Under the pieces are notes generated by a model. The model was not told where the DNA came from, made no database searches, and was given only the letters and a program-made list of their open reading frames with translations. 64,000 nucleotides of DNA from Saccopteryx bilineata (lineage: Eukaryota > Chordata > Mammalia > Chiroptera > Emballonuridae). Shown here piece after piece: positions 23,707 through 35,335 of the stretch. The first letter of the stretch is position 1; the number at the start of each line of letters is the position of its first letter. Both the position numbers and the translations under genes were made by a program. The stretch covers positions 386,460,558 to 386,524,557 of the forward strand of contig NC_089490.1 in NCBI RefSeq assembly GCF_036850765.1, given 5' to 3'.

Positions 23707-23873
23707 AATAATTGAAGTACTCATCTAAGTGGCTTGAAAGCTAAATAATAGCAGAACATTCACACACAGGTTAGGCAAATACACACACACATTCAAATAC
23801 CACAGTGACACATTGTGTCTAAGAATTTTCCCACTTACTAATGGGAACTCAGTCTATCTGTACAAAAAATAAA

Positions 23874-24080
23874 TCAAAGTCTGTCTTCAGGGACATTACC
23901 ATCTGGACTCAATCCTCCAAAGAGGAGTCGTTTAAAGACTTTATCTAGAAGCTCAAGATTTATTTTGGTTTCTCGACCAGTCAGGACAAGTTCAGAGAGT
24001 TTCTCAGGAACATAAAGCCACACAAGGCAGTAAGAGCTTTGAATCAATCTTGCAGTCAATAAACATGTTTTCTCAATTGC
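23874..24080 (-). other. Short protein-like open frame, unrecognised
   Basis: About 69 codons are open on the minus strand, with no ATG at the start (first permitted codon TTG). The composition looks protein-like, with charged and aliphatic residues well mixed and a V-L-T-G-R-E-T-K-I-N block. A GT that could be a donor lies within it, and AG dinucleotides lie upstream. No family is recognised. It could be an exon fragment, an old retrocopy or chance. Confidence 0.2.
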
Positions 24081-24089
24081 CAAATCTAT

Positions 24090-25570
24090 TTTTCATTGTA
24101 CTAAATGTTTAGCCTGTAACAGGTATTGTCGCTGTAGGCTTTGCACATATTATTTCATTCAATATTCTCTGGGTACATAATATATGCACATGATACAGAT
24201 AAAAAAATTGAAGCAAAAAGGAGTAGCAGGTTGCAGTATACGTTCTTGAGTCTCAATCTCTTGTTCTTCCCTAACAGAGCACCAGCACTGTGCCGGTTAT
24301 TCACTGTGATCCTCGCCTCAAGCTTCCAGAGTAGATCTTTTTAGCCTAAATTAATCACAATAATCTTGTTCCCCTCATGAGTGATTTATAAATGAGCATG
24401 TAAGCTTCTCTGGCCAATGAAAAGTGAGGAAAAGTTTGCTGTTGGACTTATAAGAAAGGTTTTATCATTTCTATGGAAGAGATAGAAATAAACTAGTCTC
24501 TCTTCCTCTTCTAAAGACTTTCACGCCTGAATGTGGTGCTCAGAACTGCTGCTACCATCTTTCTAACAACCTGAAAATTAAGCCAACTGCCTAAAGAGGA
24601 CATAACCCAGAGGCTCTCAGAGAGGTGTGGCCAGAGCCCTGACATGCAAGCCTTGCAACCTACCTTGCCTCAGTATTTCCTGAAGTGAGCAACAATAAAT
24701 AGTCTTATCCTTAAATCCAATCTGAGTTGGATTTTCTATTAAGTGCATTTGGCAAACAAGTGATAGATCTGGGATTTGAAGAGTAGTCTGTCCATCTCCA
24801 AAGCTCGTAACCATGACACACTCTCTCTCTCTTGTGAGTGCTGAATGCCTCTAGGTCTGAAGCATAGGCATATCATTTTCTCACATTCCTGCAAATACAC
24901 CCCCACACACACACACATACAGTATACACAACTTTGTTCAAGTCTGCAAAACTTGGCCTTTGACTTACCCCCACCCCTGACATCCAGCACTCATATTTCC
25001 AACTACTAGAGCTCATCCAGACACTATCCTTTTGATGGAAACAAATTTATTGAGCATTTGATAACCAGACTTAGTTCAAGCTAAAAGCCTCATCTCAACT
25101 CTCTCAGTCACTGGAATGGCTGGCTACGTCTTAGAGTCACCAACACCCAGTACTACCACCAAGGATTGATCATTACAGTCTCAGATGTACCTACATTTTC
25201 TGGTATAGGCAGATGTCTTTCAGCTTGTATCTGTCACTATTGTTTGAGTTACCTGCTCTTTCCTACATTGTCTTTCATCCCAGATGATCTAGAACTTTTT
25301 CTCAAATAAAATGTTTTTCTCCCCTATCATATGCTTTCTTTAAAAAAAATAAAAGATTAATTTGTCAGTTATTTTATAGGAAAAGCAGTTTTGATTTTCA
25401 GTCTCAAATATATAAAATCTACTTCATAAGAAATTATGTAAATAAAATACCATTTTTGTGGTTAAAAAAACTAAAATACCAGATTTTTTAGAGCTGCTGT
25501 CACTTGAAAAAAAAATGTCATGACAAATAATACAAGAAAAGAACTGAGGTTCATAACTTTGTCATCAAAA
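24090..25570. other. Unique DNA with a short CA microsatellite
   Basis: The only simple repeat is CA-rich at 24900-24917. I see no convincing exon, promoter or further transposon. Confidence 0.5.
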
Positions 25571-25581
25571 ATTACTAACCT

Positions 25582-25780
25582 GGACCTGGCCAATTAGTTC
25601 AGTTGCTTAGAGCATTATCCCAAAACACCAAGGTTGTGTATTTAATCCACAGGCAGGGCACATATGAGAAGTGACCAATGAATGCATAACTAAGTGGAAC
25701 AACAACTGAATGCTTCTCTCTCCCTCTCTTTCTCTCTCTCTTCCTCTTTGTCTCTCTAAAATCAATTAGACATAGATAAG
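25582..25780 (+). mobile_element. Old short tRNA-derived SINE
   Basis: Head 'ggccaattagttcagttgct', decayed B box, 'agggcacatatgagaag', CT-rich tract and A/T tail. Flanked by attactaacct (25571-25581) and aattactaacct (25781-25792). Confidence 0.88.
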
Positions 25781-25857
25781 AATTACTAACCTCCTTCTGG
25801 AGCATTGACAGCATTAACTGCTCTTCAAAAAAGGGCAAGAAAGTAAAGTTAATTAAA

Positions 25858-26050
25858 TATCTGTGCCAGGCTCTGTGTTAAACTTTTTATATTATCTCAT
25901 ATTATACTCAAAATAATCCCATGAGATAAGTATTGCTAGTCCTCAATTGGCAGCAAATGAAAGTAATATTAAGTAACTGCCCTTACGCAATACAACTAGG
26001 AAATTTAGAATGAGAGTTGGAATCTATGTCTAGCTGAAGCTGATCTCTGC
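25858..26050 (-). repeat. MIR fragment
   Basis: Reverse MIR pattern on the plus strand: 'tgccaggctctgtgttaaac', 'aatcccatgagataagtatt', 'attaagtaactgccctta' and 'gagagttggaatctatgtc'. Confidence 0.75.
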
Positions 26051-26059
26051 AAAGGAGAA

Positions 26060-26995
26060 GGCTGTCTGTGAGTACTCTGAATCACCCTGGCATACTTCCC
26101 TGATTAAATAAGAACATTTACTGGCTCTTAGTTGCAGCCTTTGATGCTATTTCAGCCTAAGACGATGCCTGGGCTCTTCTCAGTAGACACATTTCCCAGT
26201 GCACTGGTGGGGGAAAAGCATAATAAGAAATTAGATATGACTATTGTAAAAGATTTAATAATAGTCATGACCACAGAGAAAAAAATAACATGAGTCATTT
26301 TCTACCTTTAAAAATAAAAGTGAGAGTCAGGAAATAGCTAAGGTTAAACTAAGTCTGGGGCTCATCATAATTCAGCACCATGGCCAGCAAAAGAGGGACA
26401 ATAAAACTGAAATATGAGACAGACAAGAGATAAAGAGAGAAGAAAGAAAATGCTTAACTCCCAGGTTCCTCCAATGGAAATTCAAACTGTCGAGGGTGTT
26501 ATTCACCTTTTCATTCACGGCTATTTATCTTCCTTATGCCATCCAAGCTCCTTCCTGTGGAAAAGCCATTCTCCCTCATACCTGACAGCGCAAATTACTT
26601 CCTGCAAGGGGTCCAAACCAGTTTGTTTAAGTTCTTAAGTGGCTTTACTGGCACAGATGTCAACCAACTTTCTAAGAGGCATTTTGAGGAGCATAAGGTA
26701 AGGGCTGACTACTTCCTCTCCTGATAGAGATCAAGCAACACCTAGGACCAGGAAAAATGTGGCACCAGAATCATCTGTATTAGTTATGCAAGCAAAAACT
26801 GTTTCCTTTTTTTTTTTACTAATATCAAGGGAGTACATTCAACCTAGGGCAGTGACTCTACATACTTCACTAAACCAGAATCAGCCATGGGGTGATTATC
26901 AGGCCTGAGGAAGGGGTGTTGGGAACAAAAATGAAGTGAAATAGGGATATATTGTGAAGAAAAGCAGTGATGGACACTATCCAGGAACTCACATT
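26060..26995. other. Unique DNA without a recognisable gene
   Basis: I see only short frames and a T-run at 26808-26818. No repeat is recognised. Confidence 0.5.
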
Positions 26996-27009
26996 AAAGA
27001 CAAAGATGA

Positions 27010-27410
27010 GGCCCTGGTCAGTTGGCTCAGTGGTAGAGCGTCGGCCTGGCGTGCAGAAGTCTCGGGTTCATTTCCCGGCCAGGGCACACAGGAGAGGCAC
27101 CCATCTGCTTCTCCACCCCTTCCCCTCTCCTTCCTCTCTGTCTCTTCCTCTCCTGCAGCTGAGGCTCCATTGGAGCAAAGATGGCCCGGGCACTGGGGAT
27201 GGCTCCTTGGCCTCTGCCCCAGGCACTAGAGTGGTTCTGGTCACAACAGAGTGATGCCCCGGAGGGGCAGAGCATCGCCCCCTAGTGGGCAGAGCATTGT
27301 CCCTGGTGGGCATGCCAGGTGGATCCCGGTTGAGCGCATGCGGGAGTCTCTGACTGTCTCTCCCCATTTCCAGCTTCAGAAAATAAAAAAATAAAATAAA
27401 TAAAATAAAA
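27010..27410 (+). mobile_element. tRNA-derived SINE, long type
   Basis: Full structure with decayed B box (ggttcatttcc) and an AAAATA-rich tail. Flanked by the 10-bp repeat acaaagatga (27000-27009 and 27411-27420). Confidence 0.95.
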
Positions 27411-27540
27411 ACAAAGATGAAAATTTCTGGAATAGTGCATTGCATGAATTCACCAAGTGATTTGTAAATGCATTCAACCTATTGTGAAGCCAAGCTGAAA
27501 ATTTGCAAGCATATACTCAGACCAGTTTAAAAAGTTTCTC

Positions 27541-28110
27541 ACATTGATACGTAAAGACACATGCAGCCCCATGTTTATTGCAGCATTGTTCACAGTGGCC
27601 AGGACATGGAAACAACCAAAAAGCCCATCAATAGATGACTGGATAAAGAAGATGTGGCACATATACACTATGGAATACTACTCAGCCATAAGAAATGATG
27701 ACATCGGAACATTTACAGCAAAATGGTGGGATCTTGATAACATGATACGAAGCGAAATAAGTAAATCAGAAAAAAACAGGAACTGTATTATTCCATACGT
27801 AGGTGGGACATAATAGTGAAACTAAGAGACATTGATAAGAGTGTGGTGGTTACAGGGGGGAGGGGGGAATGGGAGAGGGATAGGAGGTGGGAGGGGCACA
27901 AAGAAAACAAGATAGAAGGTGATAGAGGACAATCTGACTTTGGGTGGTGGGTATGCAACATAATTGAACGACAAGATAACCTGGACTTGTTATCTTTGAA
28001 TATATGTATCCTGATTTATTGATGTCACCCCATTAAAAAAATAAAATTAAAAAAAAAAAAAAAAAAAGAATAAACAACTCATTTAAACTCAAAAAAAAAA
28101 AAAAAAAAAA
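27541..28110 (+). mobile_element. 5'-truncated L1 of the B lineage with two A-tails
   Basis: It begins inside ORF2 and keeps the C-terminal 89 codons open ([10 protein letters not shown] near 27745), followed by a 3' UTR with a G-rich tract (27856-27893). A first poly(A) ends at about 28068. It is followed by 22 bp of other sequence (28069-28090) and a second poly(A) run (28091-28110). The duplication aaaaagtttctc flanks the whole unit (27529-27540 and 28107-28118). The target reads TT/AAAA, the canonical L1 site. This fits a short 3' transduction. Confidence 0.92.
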
Positions 28111-28119
28111 GTTTCTCTA

Positions 28120-29240
28120 GTGTTCACATGCTCATGGATCCCCAATTCCCCTCTGATCAGCCCCACTCTCTGACCTTCATTAGATCATCTGGCCTTGTGC
28201 TTATACCATGCTTTGAGGACTATACTATTATTATATGACATCATTATATATACTATTACATAATACCATTATAATACATATTATAATATTATTTATTATA
28301 TATATTACTATACTATCTTTTACATTTTATTGGGCAAGGGTGCCACAACTTTCACCTTCCTAACAAGCATATAAACAAATGCCAGAATCAAAGCTCTAGG
28401 CCCCCTAAAAATGAGTCTACTAGCCTGCTTGAATTTTAGTAGGAAAGAAGAACTACTTTTAAACTCTTTTCCATAAAAATGTTGTCTTCTATTTGGGGAA
28501 GTTGTCCTTCACAGTGGAATAGAACGTTGCACCTGAAGCATGATAGAAAGAATGGAATGCCTACCTAAGCTATCAGATCAGCCAAACAAACCATAGTGAT
28601 CATTATGTATAGGGTAACATCTATCATGACCTGGCATATATCCTCATTCCAGAATTAAATAAAAAACTGATTTATGAATGTTAGGAGAACCTACATTCAA
28701 TAGTTTGGATGAAAAGAGCAACTTCCCTTAGTGGAATACTAATTGGTATTATGAAATAGGTTCAAAGGTCCACTAAGTTTAGGAAGCCCCTGATTAAAGA
28801 AATAAGAAAACAATTTGTTACTGAAGTGTTTCTTACAGGCTTTAACCTGTTCATCTGTGTTGTGAATTTCTGACAGAAGCGGTAGATTATGCAGAATTTT
28901 CCAAATTAAAATACTGTTTGGAAATTCATTTAACATGGAACGATGTTCTAGACTATAATTCTGAGGAAACACTAGGAGGTGGTTGTAAATGATCCAAAGT
29001 GAATATTATCTTGAAACTTTCACTTAAGTATAGATGTAATAGCCAGATGACAAAAAAAGACAATAGAGGCTAAGAGGCCTTTTATAGCTGAGTTCTACAA
29101 CTCGAATAATGTCTGTTGATACATCAAGTGGAAAGAGTATAATATTTACACAGAAGGTAATTTAACTGAGAGAATAGCCCCAAAGACTATGACTATAATG
29201 TGAAATTACCTGAGATTGACTAAAAGGTGCAGGTGATTAT
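28120..29240. other. Unique DNA with an AT-rich patch
   Basis: TA/TAT-rich low-complexity sequence at 28220-28320, otherwise single-copy-looking. No gene is supported. Confidence 0.5.
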
Positions 29241-29249
29241 AATCCTTAA

Positions 29250-29569
29250 TGTGGACAAGGCCCACTGTGGGTAAGGATGATGAAGACACAGAGACCTGAC
29301 TCCTGGGACCAGGTTCAGTGACATAGATTTGCTTTATTCAGGAAGCAAGTTAGCTTATATACACAGGTTCAGCCTATAGGGTGTTACAGTGTGTTCTTCA
29401 TAGCCAATGGCTGAGAAGGTCAGGGAGCTGCCTGGTTGACGTTGATTTACTTCCTTACAGCAGGCAAGCTCCCTCCTGTGTGTGCCTAGGAGAGTTTCAG
29501 GTGCTGGAGTGTTCTCACAGCATTGCATCAGCCACAGCTGCTAGAACTGTGCTCTGCACTCCACCCACA
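29250..29569 (-). repeat. 3' LTR of the compact ERV
   Basis: 320 bp. On the minus strand it has TG...CA ends, a TATA-like 'gtatataagc' and an 'aataaa'-type signal decayed to 'gaataaagc' shortly downstream. It pairs with 30002-30321. Confidence 0.9.
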
Positions 29570-29585
29570 TTTCCCCCTTCTCTTT
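29570..29585 (-). other. Polypurine tract of the ERV
   Basis: On the minus strand 'aaaagagaagggggaaa' lies directly upstream of the 3' LTR's TGTG, the standard place for the plus-strand primer. Confidence 0.85.
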
Positions 29586-29905
29586 TAATTAGGGCCAGTT
29601 GAACTTGATAAATGACAGCTTGCTGTTGTTGTCTCTATGGACAGGATAATGCCAGGGTGAGGAAAAGCAGCCCAGACATGGGGGTCTGCCCGCATCTGGG
29701 AGTTAGCAGTTATTATAGCACACATAAGCAGGAACAGAGTACCAGGGCCTGGGGGCCTGTCAGGGGCCATTCTCTGGGCTTGCTCCGCTAAAGCCTTCAT
29801 ATCCCACCCAGGTAATGGGGTGCACACGTTGGCCATGAGGTCTTCTTCTGGAGACTCACCATTTCCTGGGTTGGGGGGTTCATCAGAGGGGTCATCTTGG
29901 GACAC
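29585..29905 (-). pseudogene. Short ERV internal open frame, possible Env leader remnant
   Basis: A 106-codon frame fills most of the ERV interior between the leader and the polypurine tract. It has an acidic, proline-rich first half, then a hydrophobic segment of about 13 residues near positions 56-70, resembling a signal peptide or membrane segment, and then a short remainder running into the polypurine tract. Placement is consistent with the start of an envelope or accessory frame joined to the far 3' end of the virus. I cannot confirm that without a search. It is far too short for any complete retroviral gene and has no catalytic motif. Confidence 0.35.
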
Positions 29906-29980
29906 CGGGACCAGCCTTATGTTTCATCCTGGGATCGAAATTGGCTGAGGGCTGTTTCCCATCCCTTGGATGCTGGTTAG

Positions 29981-29998
29981 GTCCCTGTTCGGGCCCCA
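29981..29998 (-). other. Primer-binding site of the ERV (tRNA-Lys-like)
   Basis: The minus-strand 18-mer tggggcccgaacagggac lies 3 bp after the 5' LTR end. It differs at one position from the standard tRNA-Lys complementary site. Confidence 0.85.
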
Positions 29999-30001
29999 GA
30001 A

Positions 30002-30321
30002 TGTGGACAAGGCCCACCGGGGGTGAGGACGACAGAGACACAGAGACCCGACTCCAAGGACCAGGTTCAGTGATGCAGATCCAATTTATTCAGGAAGTAA
30101 GCTAGCTTATATACACAGGTTCAGCCTATAGGGTGTTACAGCATATCCTTCACAGCCAATGGCTGAAAAGTTCAGGGAGCTGCATGGTTGGCACTAAGTT
30201 ACTTCCTTACAGTGGGTGAGCTCCCTCCTGAGTGTGCCTAGGAGGGTTTCAGGTGCTGGAGTGTTCTCACAGCATTGCATCAGCCACAACTGCTAGGAAT
30301 GCTCTCTGCGCTCCACCCACA
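30002..30321 (-). repeat. 5' LTR of the compact ERV
   Basis: 320 bp with TG...CA ends, the TATA-like 'gtatataagc' and 'ctgaataaattgg', a good polyadenylation signal (AATAAA), on the minus strand. It is better preserved than its partner at 29250. Confidence 0.9.
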
Positions 30322-30503
30322 CCTAAATACAAATGAAGAACTTGGGCTTCTTTTTGTAAAACTCACTAAAACAAAGATCTCTTTACAGAGAATTAGACAA
30401 AAGAGGTAATATATCATAGAGCTGTTTTATGAAAATTATCTTCTTCTGGAAAACAAATCATGTCCTAAAAATTTTCTTCCCTAAAATTTCAAACCTACTT
30501 TTA

Positions 30504-31682
30504 TTTATTTATTTTTTTAATAATTTTATTTTTTTAATGGGGTGACATCAATAAATCAGGATACATATATTCAAAGATAACAAGTCCAGGGTATCTTGTC
30601 ATTCAATTATGTTGCATACCCATCACCCAAAGTCAGATTGTCCTCTGTCACCTTCTATCTTGTTTTCTTTGTGCCCCTCCCCCTCCCCCTTCCCTCTCCC
30701 ATTCTCCCCTCCCCCCCATAACCACCACACTCTTATCAATGTCTCTTAGTTTCACTTTTATGTTCCACCTACGTATGGAATAATGCAGTTCCTGGTTTTT
30801 TCTGATTTACTTATTTCGCTTCATATCATGTTATCAAGATCCCACCATTTTGCTGTAAATGTTCCGATGTCATCATTTCTTATGGCTGAGTAGTATTCCA
30901 TAGTGTATATGTGCCACATCTTCTTTATCCAGTCATCTATTGATGAGATTTTTGGTTGTTTCCATGTCCTGGCCACTGTGAACAATGCTGCAATAAACAT
31001 GGGGCTGCATGTGTCTTTACGTATCAATGTTTCTGAGCTTTTGGGGTATATACCCAGTAGAGGGATTGCTGGGTCATAAGGTAGTTCTATTTTCAGTTTT
31101 TTGAGGAACCACCATACTTTCTTCCATAATGGTTGTACTACTTTACATTCCCACCAACAGTGGATGAGGGTTCCTTTTTCTCCACAGCCTCTCCAACATT
31201 TGCTATTACCTGTCTTGCTAATAATAGCTAATCGAACAGGTGTGAGGTGGTATCTCATTGCCGTTTTGATTTGCATTTCTCTAATAGCTAAAGAAGATGA
31301 GCATCTTTTCATATATCTGTTGGCCATTTGTATTTCTTCCTGGGAGAAGTGTCTGTTCATGTCCTCTTCCCATTTTTTTATTGGATTGTTTGTTTGTTTG
31401 TTGTTGAGTTTTATGAGTTCTTTGTATATTTTGGATATTAGGCCCTTATCTGAGCTGTTGTTTGAAAATATCATTTCCCATTTAGTTGGCTTTCTGTTTA
31501 TTTTGTTATCAGTTTCTCTTGCTGAGCAAAAACTTCTTAGTCTGATGTAGTCCCATTCATTAATTTTTGCCTTCACTTCTCTTGCCTGTGGAGTCAAATA
31601 CATAAAATGCTCTTTAAAACCCAGGTCCATGAGTTGAGTACCTATGTCTTCCTCTATGTACTTAATTGTTTCAGGTCTTATG
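30504..31682 (-). mobile_element. 5'-truncated L1 (3' end, B lineage)
   Basis: About 1.18 kb of L1 in reverse, flanked by the 15-bp duplication tcaaacctactttta (30489-30503 and 31683-31697). It contains the last third of ORF2, open for 269 codons (31630-30821), with the C-W-R-G-C...H-C-W-W-E-C motif intact. The 3' UTR has a G-rich tract and a T-rich (poly-A on its strand) end. It is closely similar to element B and shares its premature TGA after L-D-N-M-I. Confidence 0.96.
30821..31682 (-). pseudogene. Truncated L1 ORF2 C-terminus
   Basis: This is the remnant of the ORF2 protein C-terminal region, which in complete L1s helps bind RNA and support retrotransposition. It has no endonuclease or reverse-transcriptase domain because of 5' truncation. 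It ends at the same TGA as element B, about 20 codons before the end seen in the copies at 27541 and 50356. Confidence 0.93.
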
Positions 31683-31699
31683 TCAAACCTACTTTTAAA

Positions 31700-32755
31700 T
31701 TGGGGTTCTATAGTTATGTATAAGTCTGCTTTGACACACTGCCCTAGGTGAAATCAAACCCTGTAACAATTTAGTAGCATTTTAGCAAAAAAGAAAAATA
31801 ATAATAATAATAATACATATTCAGGATAGTCATGCTCAAATTAGTTGTCTTTTACAAAAAATAAAGAAGTAAATCAAACAGCACATATATATGCATACCA
31901 TTCCTCTATATATTTATCTGTTGCACAAGCATTCTGTTAATACAAAAGGAGGAAACATTTTAAAAACTTTCCCCAAAAGTCTATTTGTACCAAGTATTGT
32001 TACAGAGAAATCTCCTGCTAATCAAAAAAAAAAAAAAACAACAACAACACTGAATTTTTCTTCAATAATTCTTCTGTAGAAGGTGATCTGTTGTAATTTA
32101 GCTTCTTTCTAATACCCTTCCTCTCTGCTACGCCCAATTCTCTCTAGAAAAGATGGTAATTCTGCCACTATTTGCCAAAGAAATGTTAAATATTTGAGCA
32201 CTTCATTTATAAAATGGTACAATAAAGCACCTAATGCCTTCATACCTAGACCAGGCTTGGAGAACAGCTCATGATCTCATTCCTGTCAAGCCCAAGATGA
32301 AACTATTAAGGAGCAGTAAATGAGTCATTGTAGCCTCAGATCTCTTCAATTATTACCCTCAAGGTAGCAAAGACATATGTATCTCCACATGTCACCCTTC
32401 AAACATAACTAGTGGCTGACATCAATTTATTCCTCCTGGAAAGAACATTGTGTTTCGATTCTGTTTCAAAAGTAGGTACTTCTGCCTCCCTGGAGATTAA
32501 ATCTTCTGTCTAGTCTAAAAGCAACAAAAGGTAGGGCTTTATAGTTGTATTTGACACCATTTCTGCATATATAGATTTTCCAAATACACCTAAACTGTAA
32601 CCAACCCTGAGAGGTCACCCTAATTATCAACTGCTCGATTATTACACATTGTAATTGTTGTTCAGCAGCACCTAGCACATTGTAATACACAGTATTATTG
32701 ATGAATGAAGTACAATGCCAGAAATGAGGGTAGTTTTACCAACCACTAACTAGAA
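31700..32755. other. Unique DNA, AT-rich
   Basis: An (AAT)n run lies at 31796-31815 and an A-run at 32024-32050. No gene or named repeat recognised. Confidence 0.5.
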
Positions 32756-32759
32756 TGGC

Positions 32760-32900
32760 ACCAACATTTTATTCACTTCATTCATTCATTCAATCATTCA
32801 AGAAATAGTTGTCAATCATGGCACAGTGCTAGGCACTAGAAATACAGCACTGACTAAAACCTAGGCTCTACCATCTTGGAGTTTTCAAAGAGCTAAAACA
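32760..32900 (-). repeat. Probable L2 3'-end fragment
   Basis: Reverse L2-like pattern: 'cattcattcaatcattcaag', 'acagtgctaggcactagaaa' and 'acagcactgactaaaac'. Confidence 0.55.
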
Positions 32901-32904
32901 AGGT

Positions 32905-35190
32905 CAATGTTTCTGGACTGAGAGTTTAGGGAGGAACACATAGAGGTCACCTTATTATAAAACCTTGTAGGTCATGTTACAACCTTGTGTGTTTCCCTTG
33001 AGAATAAAGGCAATAATAGAATGATTGTAAATAGGTGAGGGAATTAAATATAATGTATTTTAAAGGCGCTTCCAATTTATTGTGTAAAGTGGATTACTGG
33101 AAGGCAAGAGAGGATGCAAGATTCGAGTTGTGCTAGATTTTTTTTTTACAGAAGATGACCTCAAAAATTTATATGTCATAACTGAAATGCTCTCAGCAAG
33201 TCCCCTGGGTGATTTTATGGGCACCAAGATAATCCTCTTGCCCAAAAATCCCTTAATCTGTAGTTTCTGTAATTGCATTAAACACAAAAATGCTTTTAAT
33301 TTTATAATTCAAGGAAATGTTTCAAATTCATCCATTCCTGGGAAGGTTGGTTTGATGAAGGACAAAGAAGAGAACTGAGGAAGGTAATAGTGTTCCCTGG
33401 GTGGGGGATGAGGGGAGGGTGAATAAATTACAGGTATTAAAACACACTTCTACTACCTACAAGTTTTACCTAAAACTCACCCTGGAGTCTTCAACCATAC
33501 ATTTTTCTATCTTAGAAGAGAATTGTATCAACAGTAGTCTGAGAACCAAAATCAAGTACCTTGACATGCCAAATCTCTCATCTCTTCAAAAGTTCAGAAT
33601 GTGTTTTCCCTGATCCCATTTCTTCTTGCTTCCTTTTATGAATTAAGATACTTTCACTGCTTCTAAAATTACATTGTTCTAAATACCATAAACATATTTC
33701 TACATGAAGAGAAAATTAATAAGCACATTTTCATGTTAGTTAATTTCCTATTTTTCCTTCAGCTTTTCAATGTTTTCATTACATTTATGAAAATAATGTA
33801 GAGAGCCTTCCAAAAATAATAAATTACTGGAGTTTTTTACCCAGTGACTATGTAGTCTACAAAATAATTTCTCTTCAGTAGCTCATGAATTACACTGGTC
33901 TGTTCACCACATACTGTATGTGGAGTATTACTGATAGTCTCTCTGGCATAACTTAAACTACAATAACATTTTCTCTATACAGGATGATCTATTTGATAGA
34001 GGCTCAATTAAACTTGGAATTTGTTTTAAATGAGCTACTGGCACTTCAGGCAATTGGTCATTTGGTTTTGTTACAGCTCAGCAGGTGGCTTCTGCTCTTG
34101 GCAACGGCTCAGGACTGCTTCAGTACCATGGATAAAGCCTGCCTCCCGCATTTGTGCTGTGTATACATATTTCCAACTTTCTTAGACATCCACAATTCCC
34201 AGCAATATATACAGAAACTCAATGCTAACTGTATGAATTATAATGTTTAGTTGTGAATGAGCAGTTAAAAATCAAGAGAGTACCTGATTTGCCTTTTTAA
34301 ATATCAAATACAACTTTTCCAGAAGAGACTAAAAGCTGAGCCAAGCGAGTTCAAACCCTGAAGAAATTTTACTTTCTAGAAAAGATAGCCAGTTGAAATA
34401 TTCTCATAGAAGCTGAGAACCAATTAAATTTTATTCCTCCATCTACTGTCATTTATCCTACAGTTCATGCATATTTCTTGGGATGCAAATCTTCTTAACA
34501 GGTATTTACTAAGAGTGTAAAAGGACCTCTTTTAACTCAGTTGAACTAAACCAGTTTGAAATATTTTTTATCTTTTCACAATACCCACTGGGTTCTACAT
34601 TCTAATGTTTTTTGTCAAGTCCAAACTCTAAGGAAGTTACCAGATTATAAACATAAATCTTAGTTTAGAAAGTATAAAAATATCCCTTCCAAAAAAATAG
34701 AAAAAAATGTTAAAGATTATTTTATCAAATTGACTGTGATATTAACAAGAATAAACCAATATAAAAAATTAATATTTATTTATTCTGAAATCAGGAAAGA
34801 AATATAGGCTTAAATCTTTTATCAGCAATCACTGGGGCAATATGCATTTCAGAATTTAGGACTATTTACTTTTTAGAAAGATACTAAATGGTACATTACA
34901 TAACTCCCTTAGAAAGATCTGAGATGGCAGAAGTAAACACTTATATCATACAGCAAAACCTATGAATATTCACATTGAGTAGGATAGAGACTCTCAATAG
35001 CTTCACAGGATCAGGTAAAACATTTCTGCCAAGTGAAATGTAATCAGACAGTTGAGGTTTGCCACGAAGCTCTCAAGAAAACAATTTTTACCACTTTTGG
35101 ATTTCAAAATTCTGGATATGAGATTGTGGATCTGGATTTTTTTTTTGAGCAATAGGTATTACTGATGCATTAACATTTAATATTTACAGC
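32905..35190. other. Unique DNA without a recognisable gene
   Basis: Several short frames occur (all under 90 codons), none with a recognisable domain or splice context. No repeats I can name. Confidence 0.5.
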
Positions 35191-35194
35191 AAAC

Positions 35195-35335
35195 CTCTGA
35201 AGAACATTTTATTATTTTCATTTTATAGATGAGAATAATTAGACTCAGAGAAATTAAATAACATGATTAAGGTCACACACCAGTGAGAGCGGTAGCCAAG
35301 AATCAAAGGAAGTCTTCCTGGCCCTACCCCCAGTG
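35195..35335 (-). repeat. MIR fragment
   Basis: Reverse MIR pattern: 'ttttatagatgagaataatt', 'cagagaaattaaataacatg' and 'aaggtcacacaccagtgag'. Confidence 0.8.

Larger units (their letters stand above)
29250..30321 (-). mobile_element. Compact endogenous retrovirus with paired LTRs and a 432-bp interior
   Basis: Two 320-bp LTRs in direct orientation (5' LTR 30002-30321, 3' LTR 29250-29569 on the minus strand) each begin TGTGGGTGGAG and end TTGTCCACA. They are about 86% identical by eye, so the insertion is old. A tRNA-Lys-like primer-binding site follows the 5' LTR and a polypurine tract precedes the 3' LTR. The flanks are ccttaa (29244-29249) and cctaaa (30322-30327), a 6-bp duplication with one mismatch, as expected for class II (betaretrovirus-like) ERVs. 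No gag, protease or polymerase sequence remains. It may be a deleted provirus or a LARD/TRIM-like non-autonomous form. Confidence 0.9.

Noticed and set aside
29250..30321. CRISPR-like or other array of direct repeats
   Set aside because: The two 320-bp repeats are LTRs with primer-binding site and polypurine tract.
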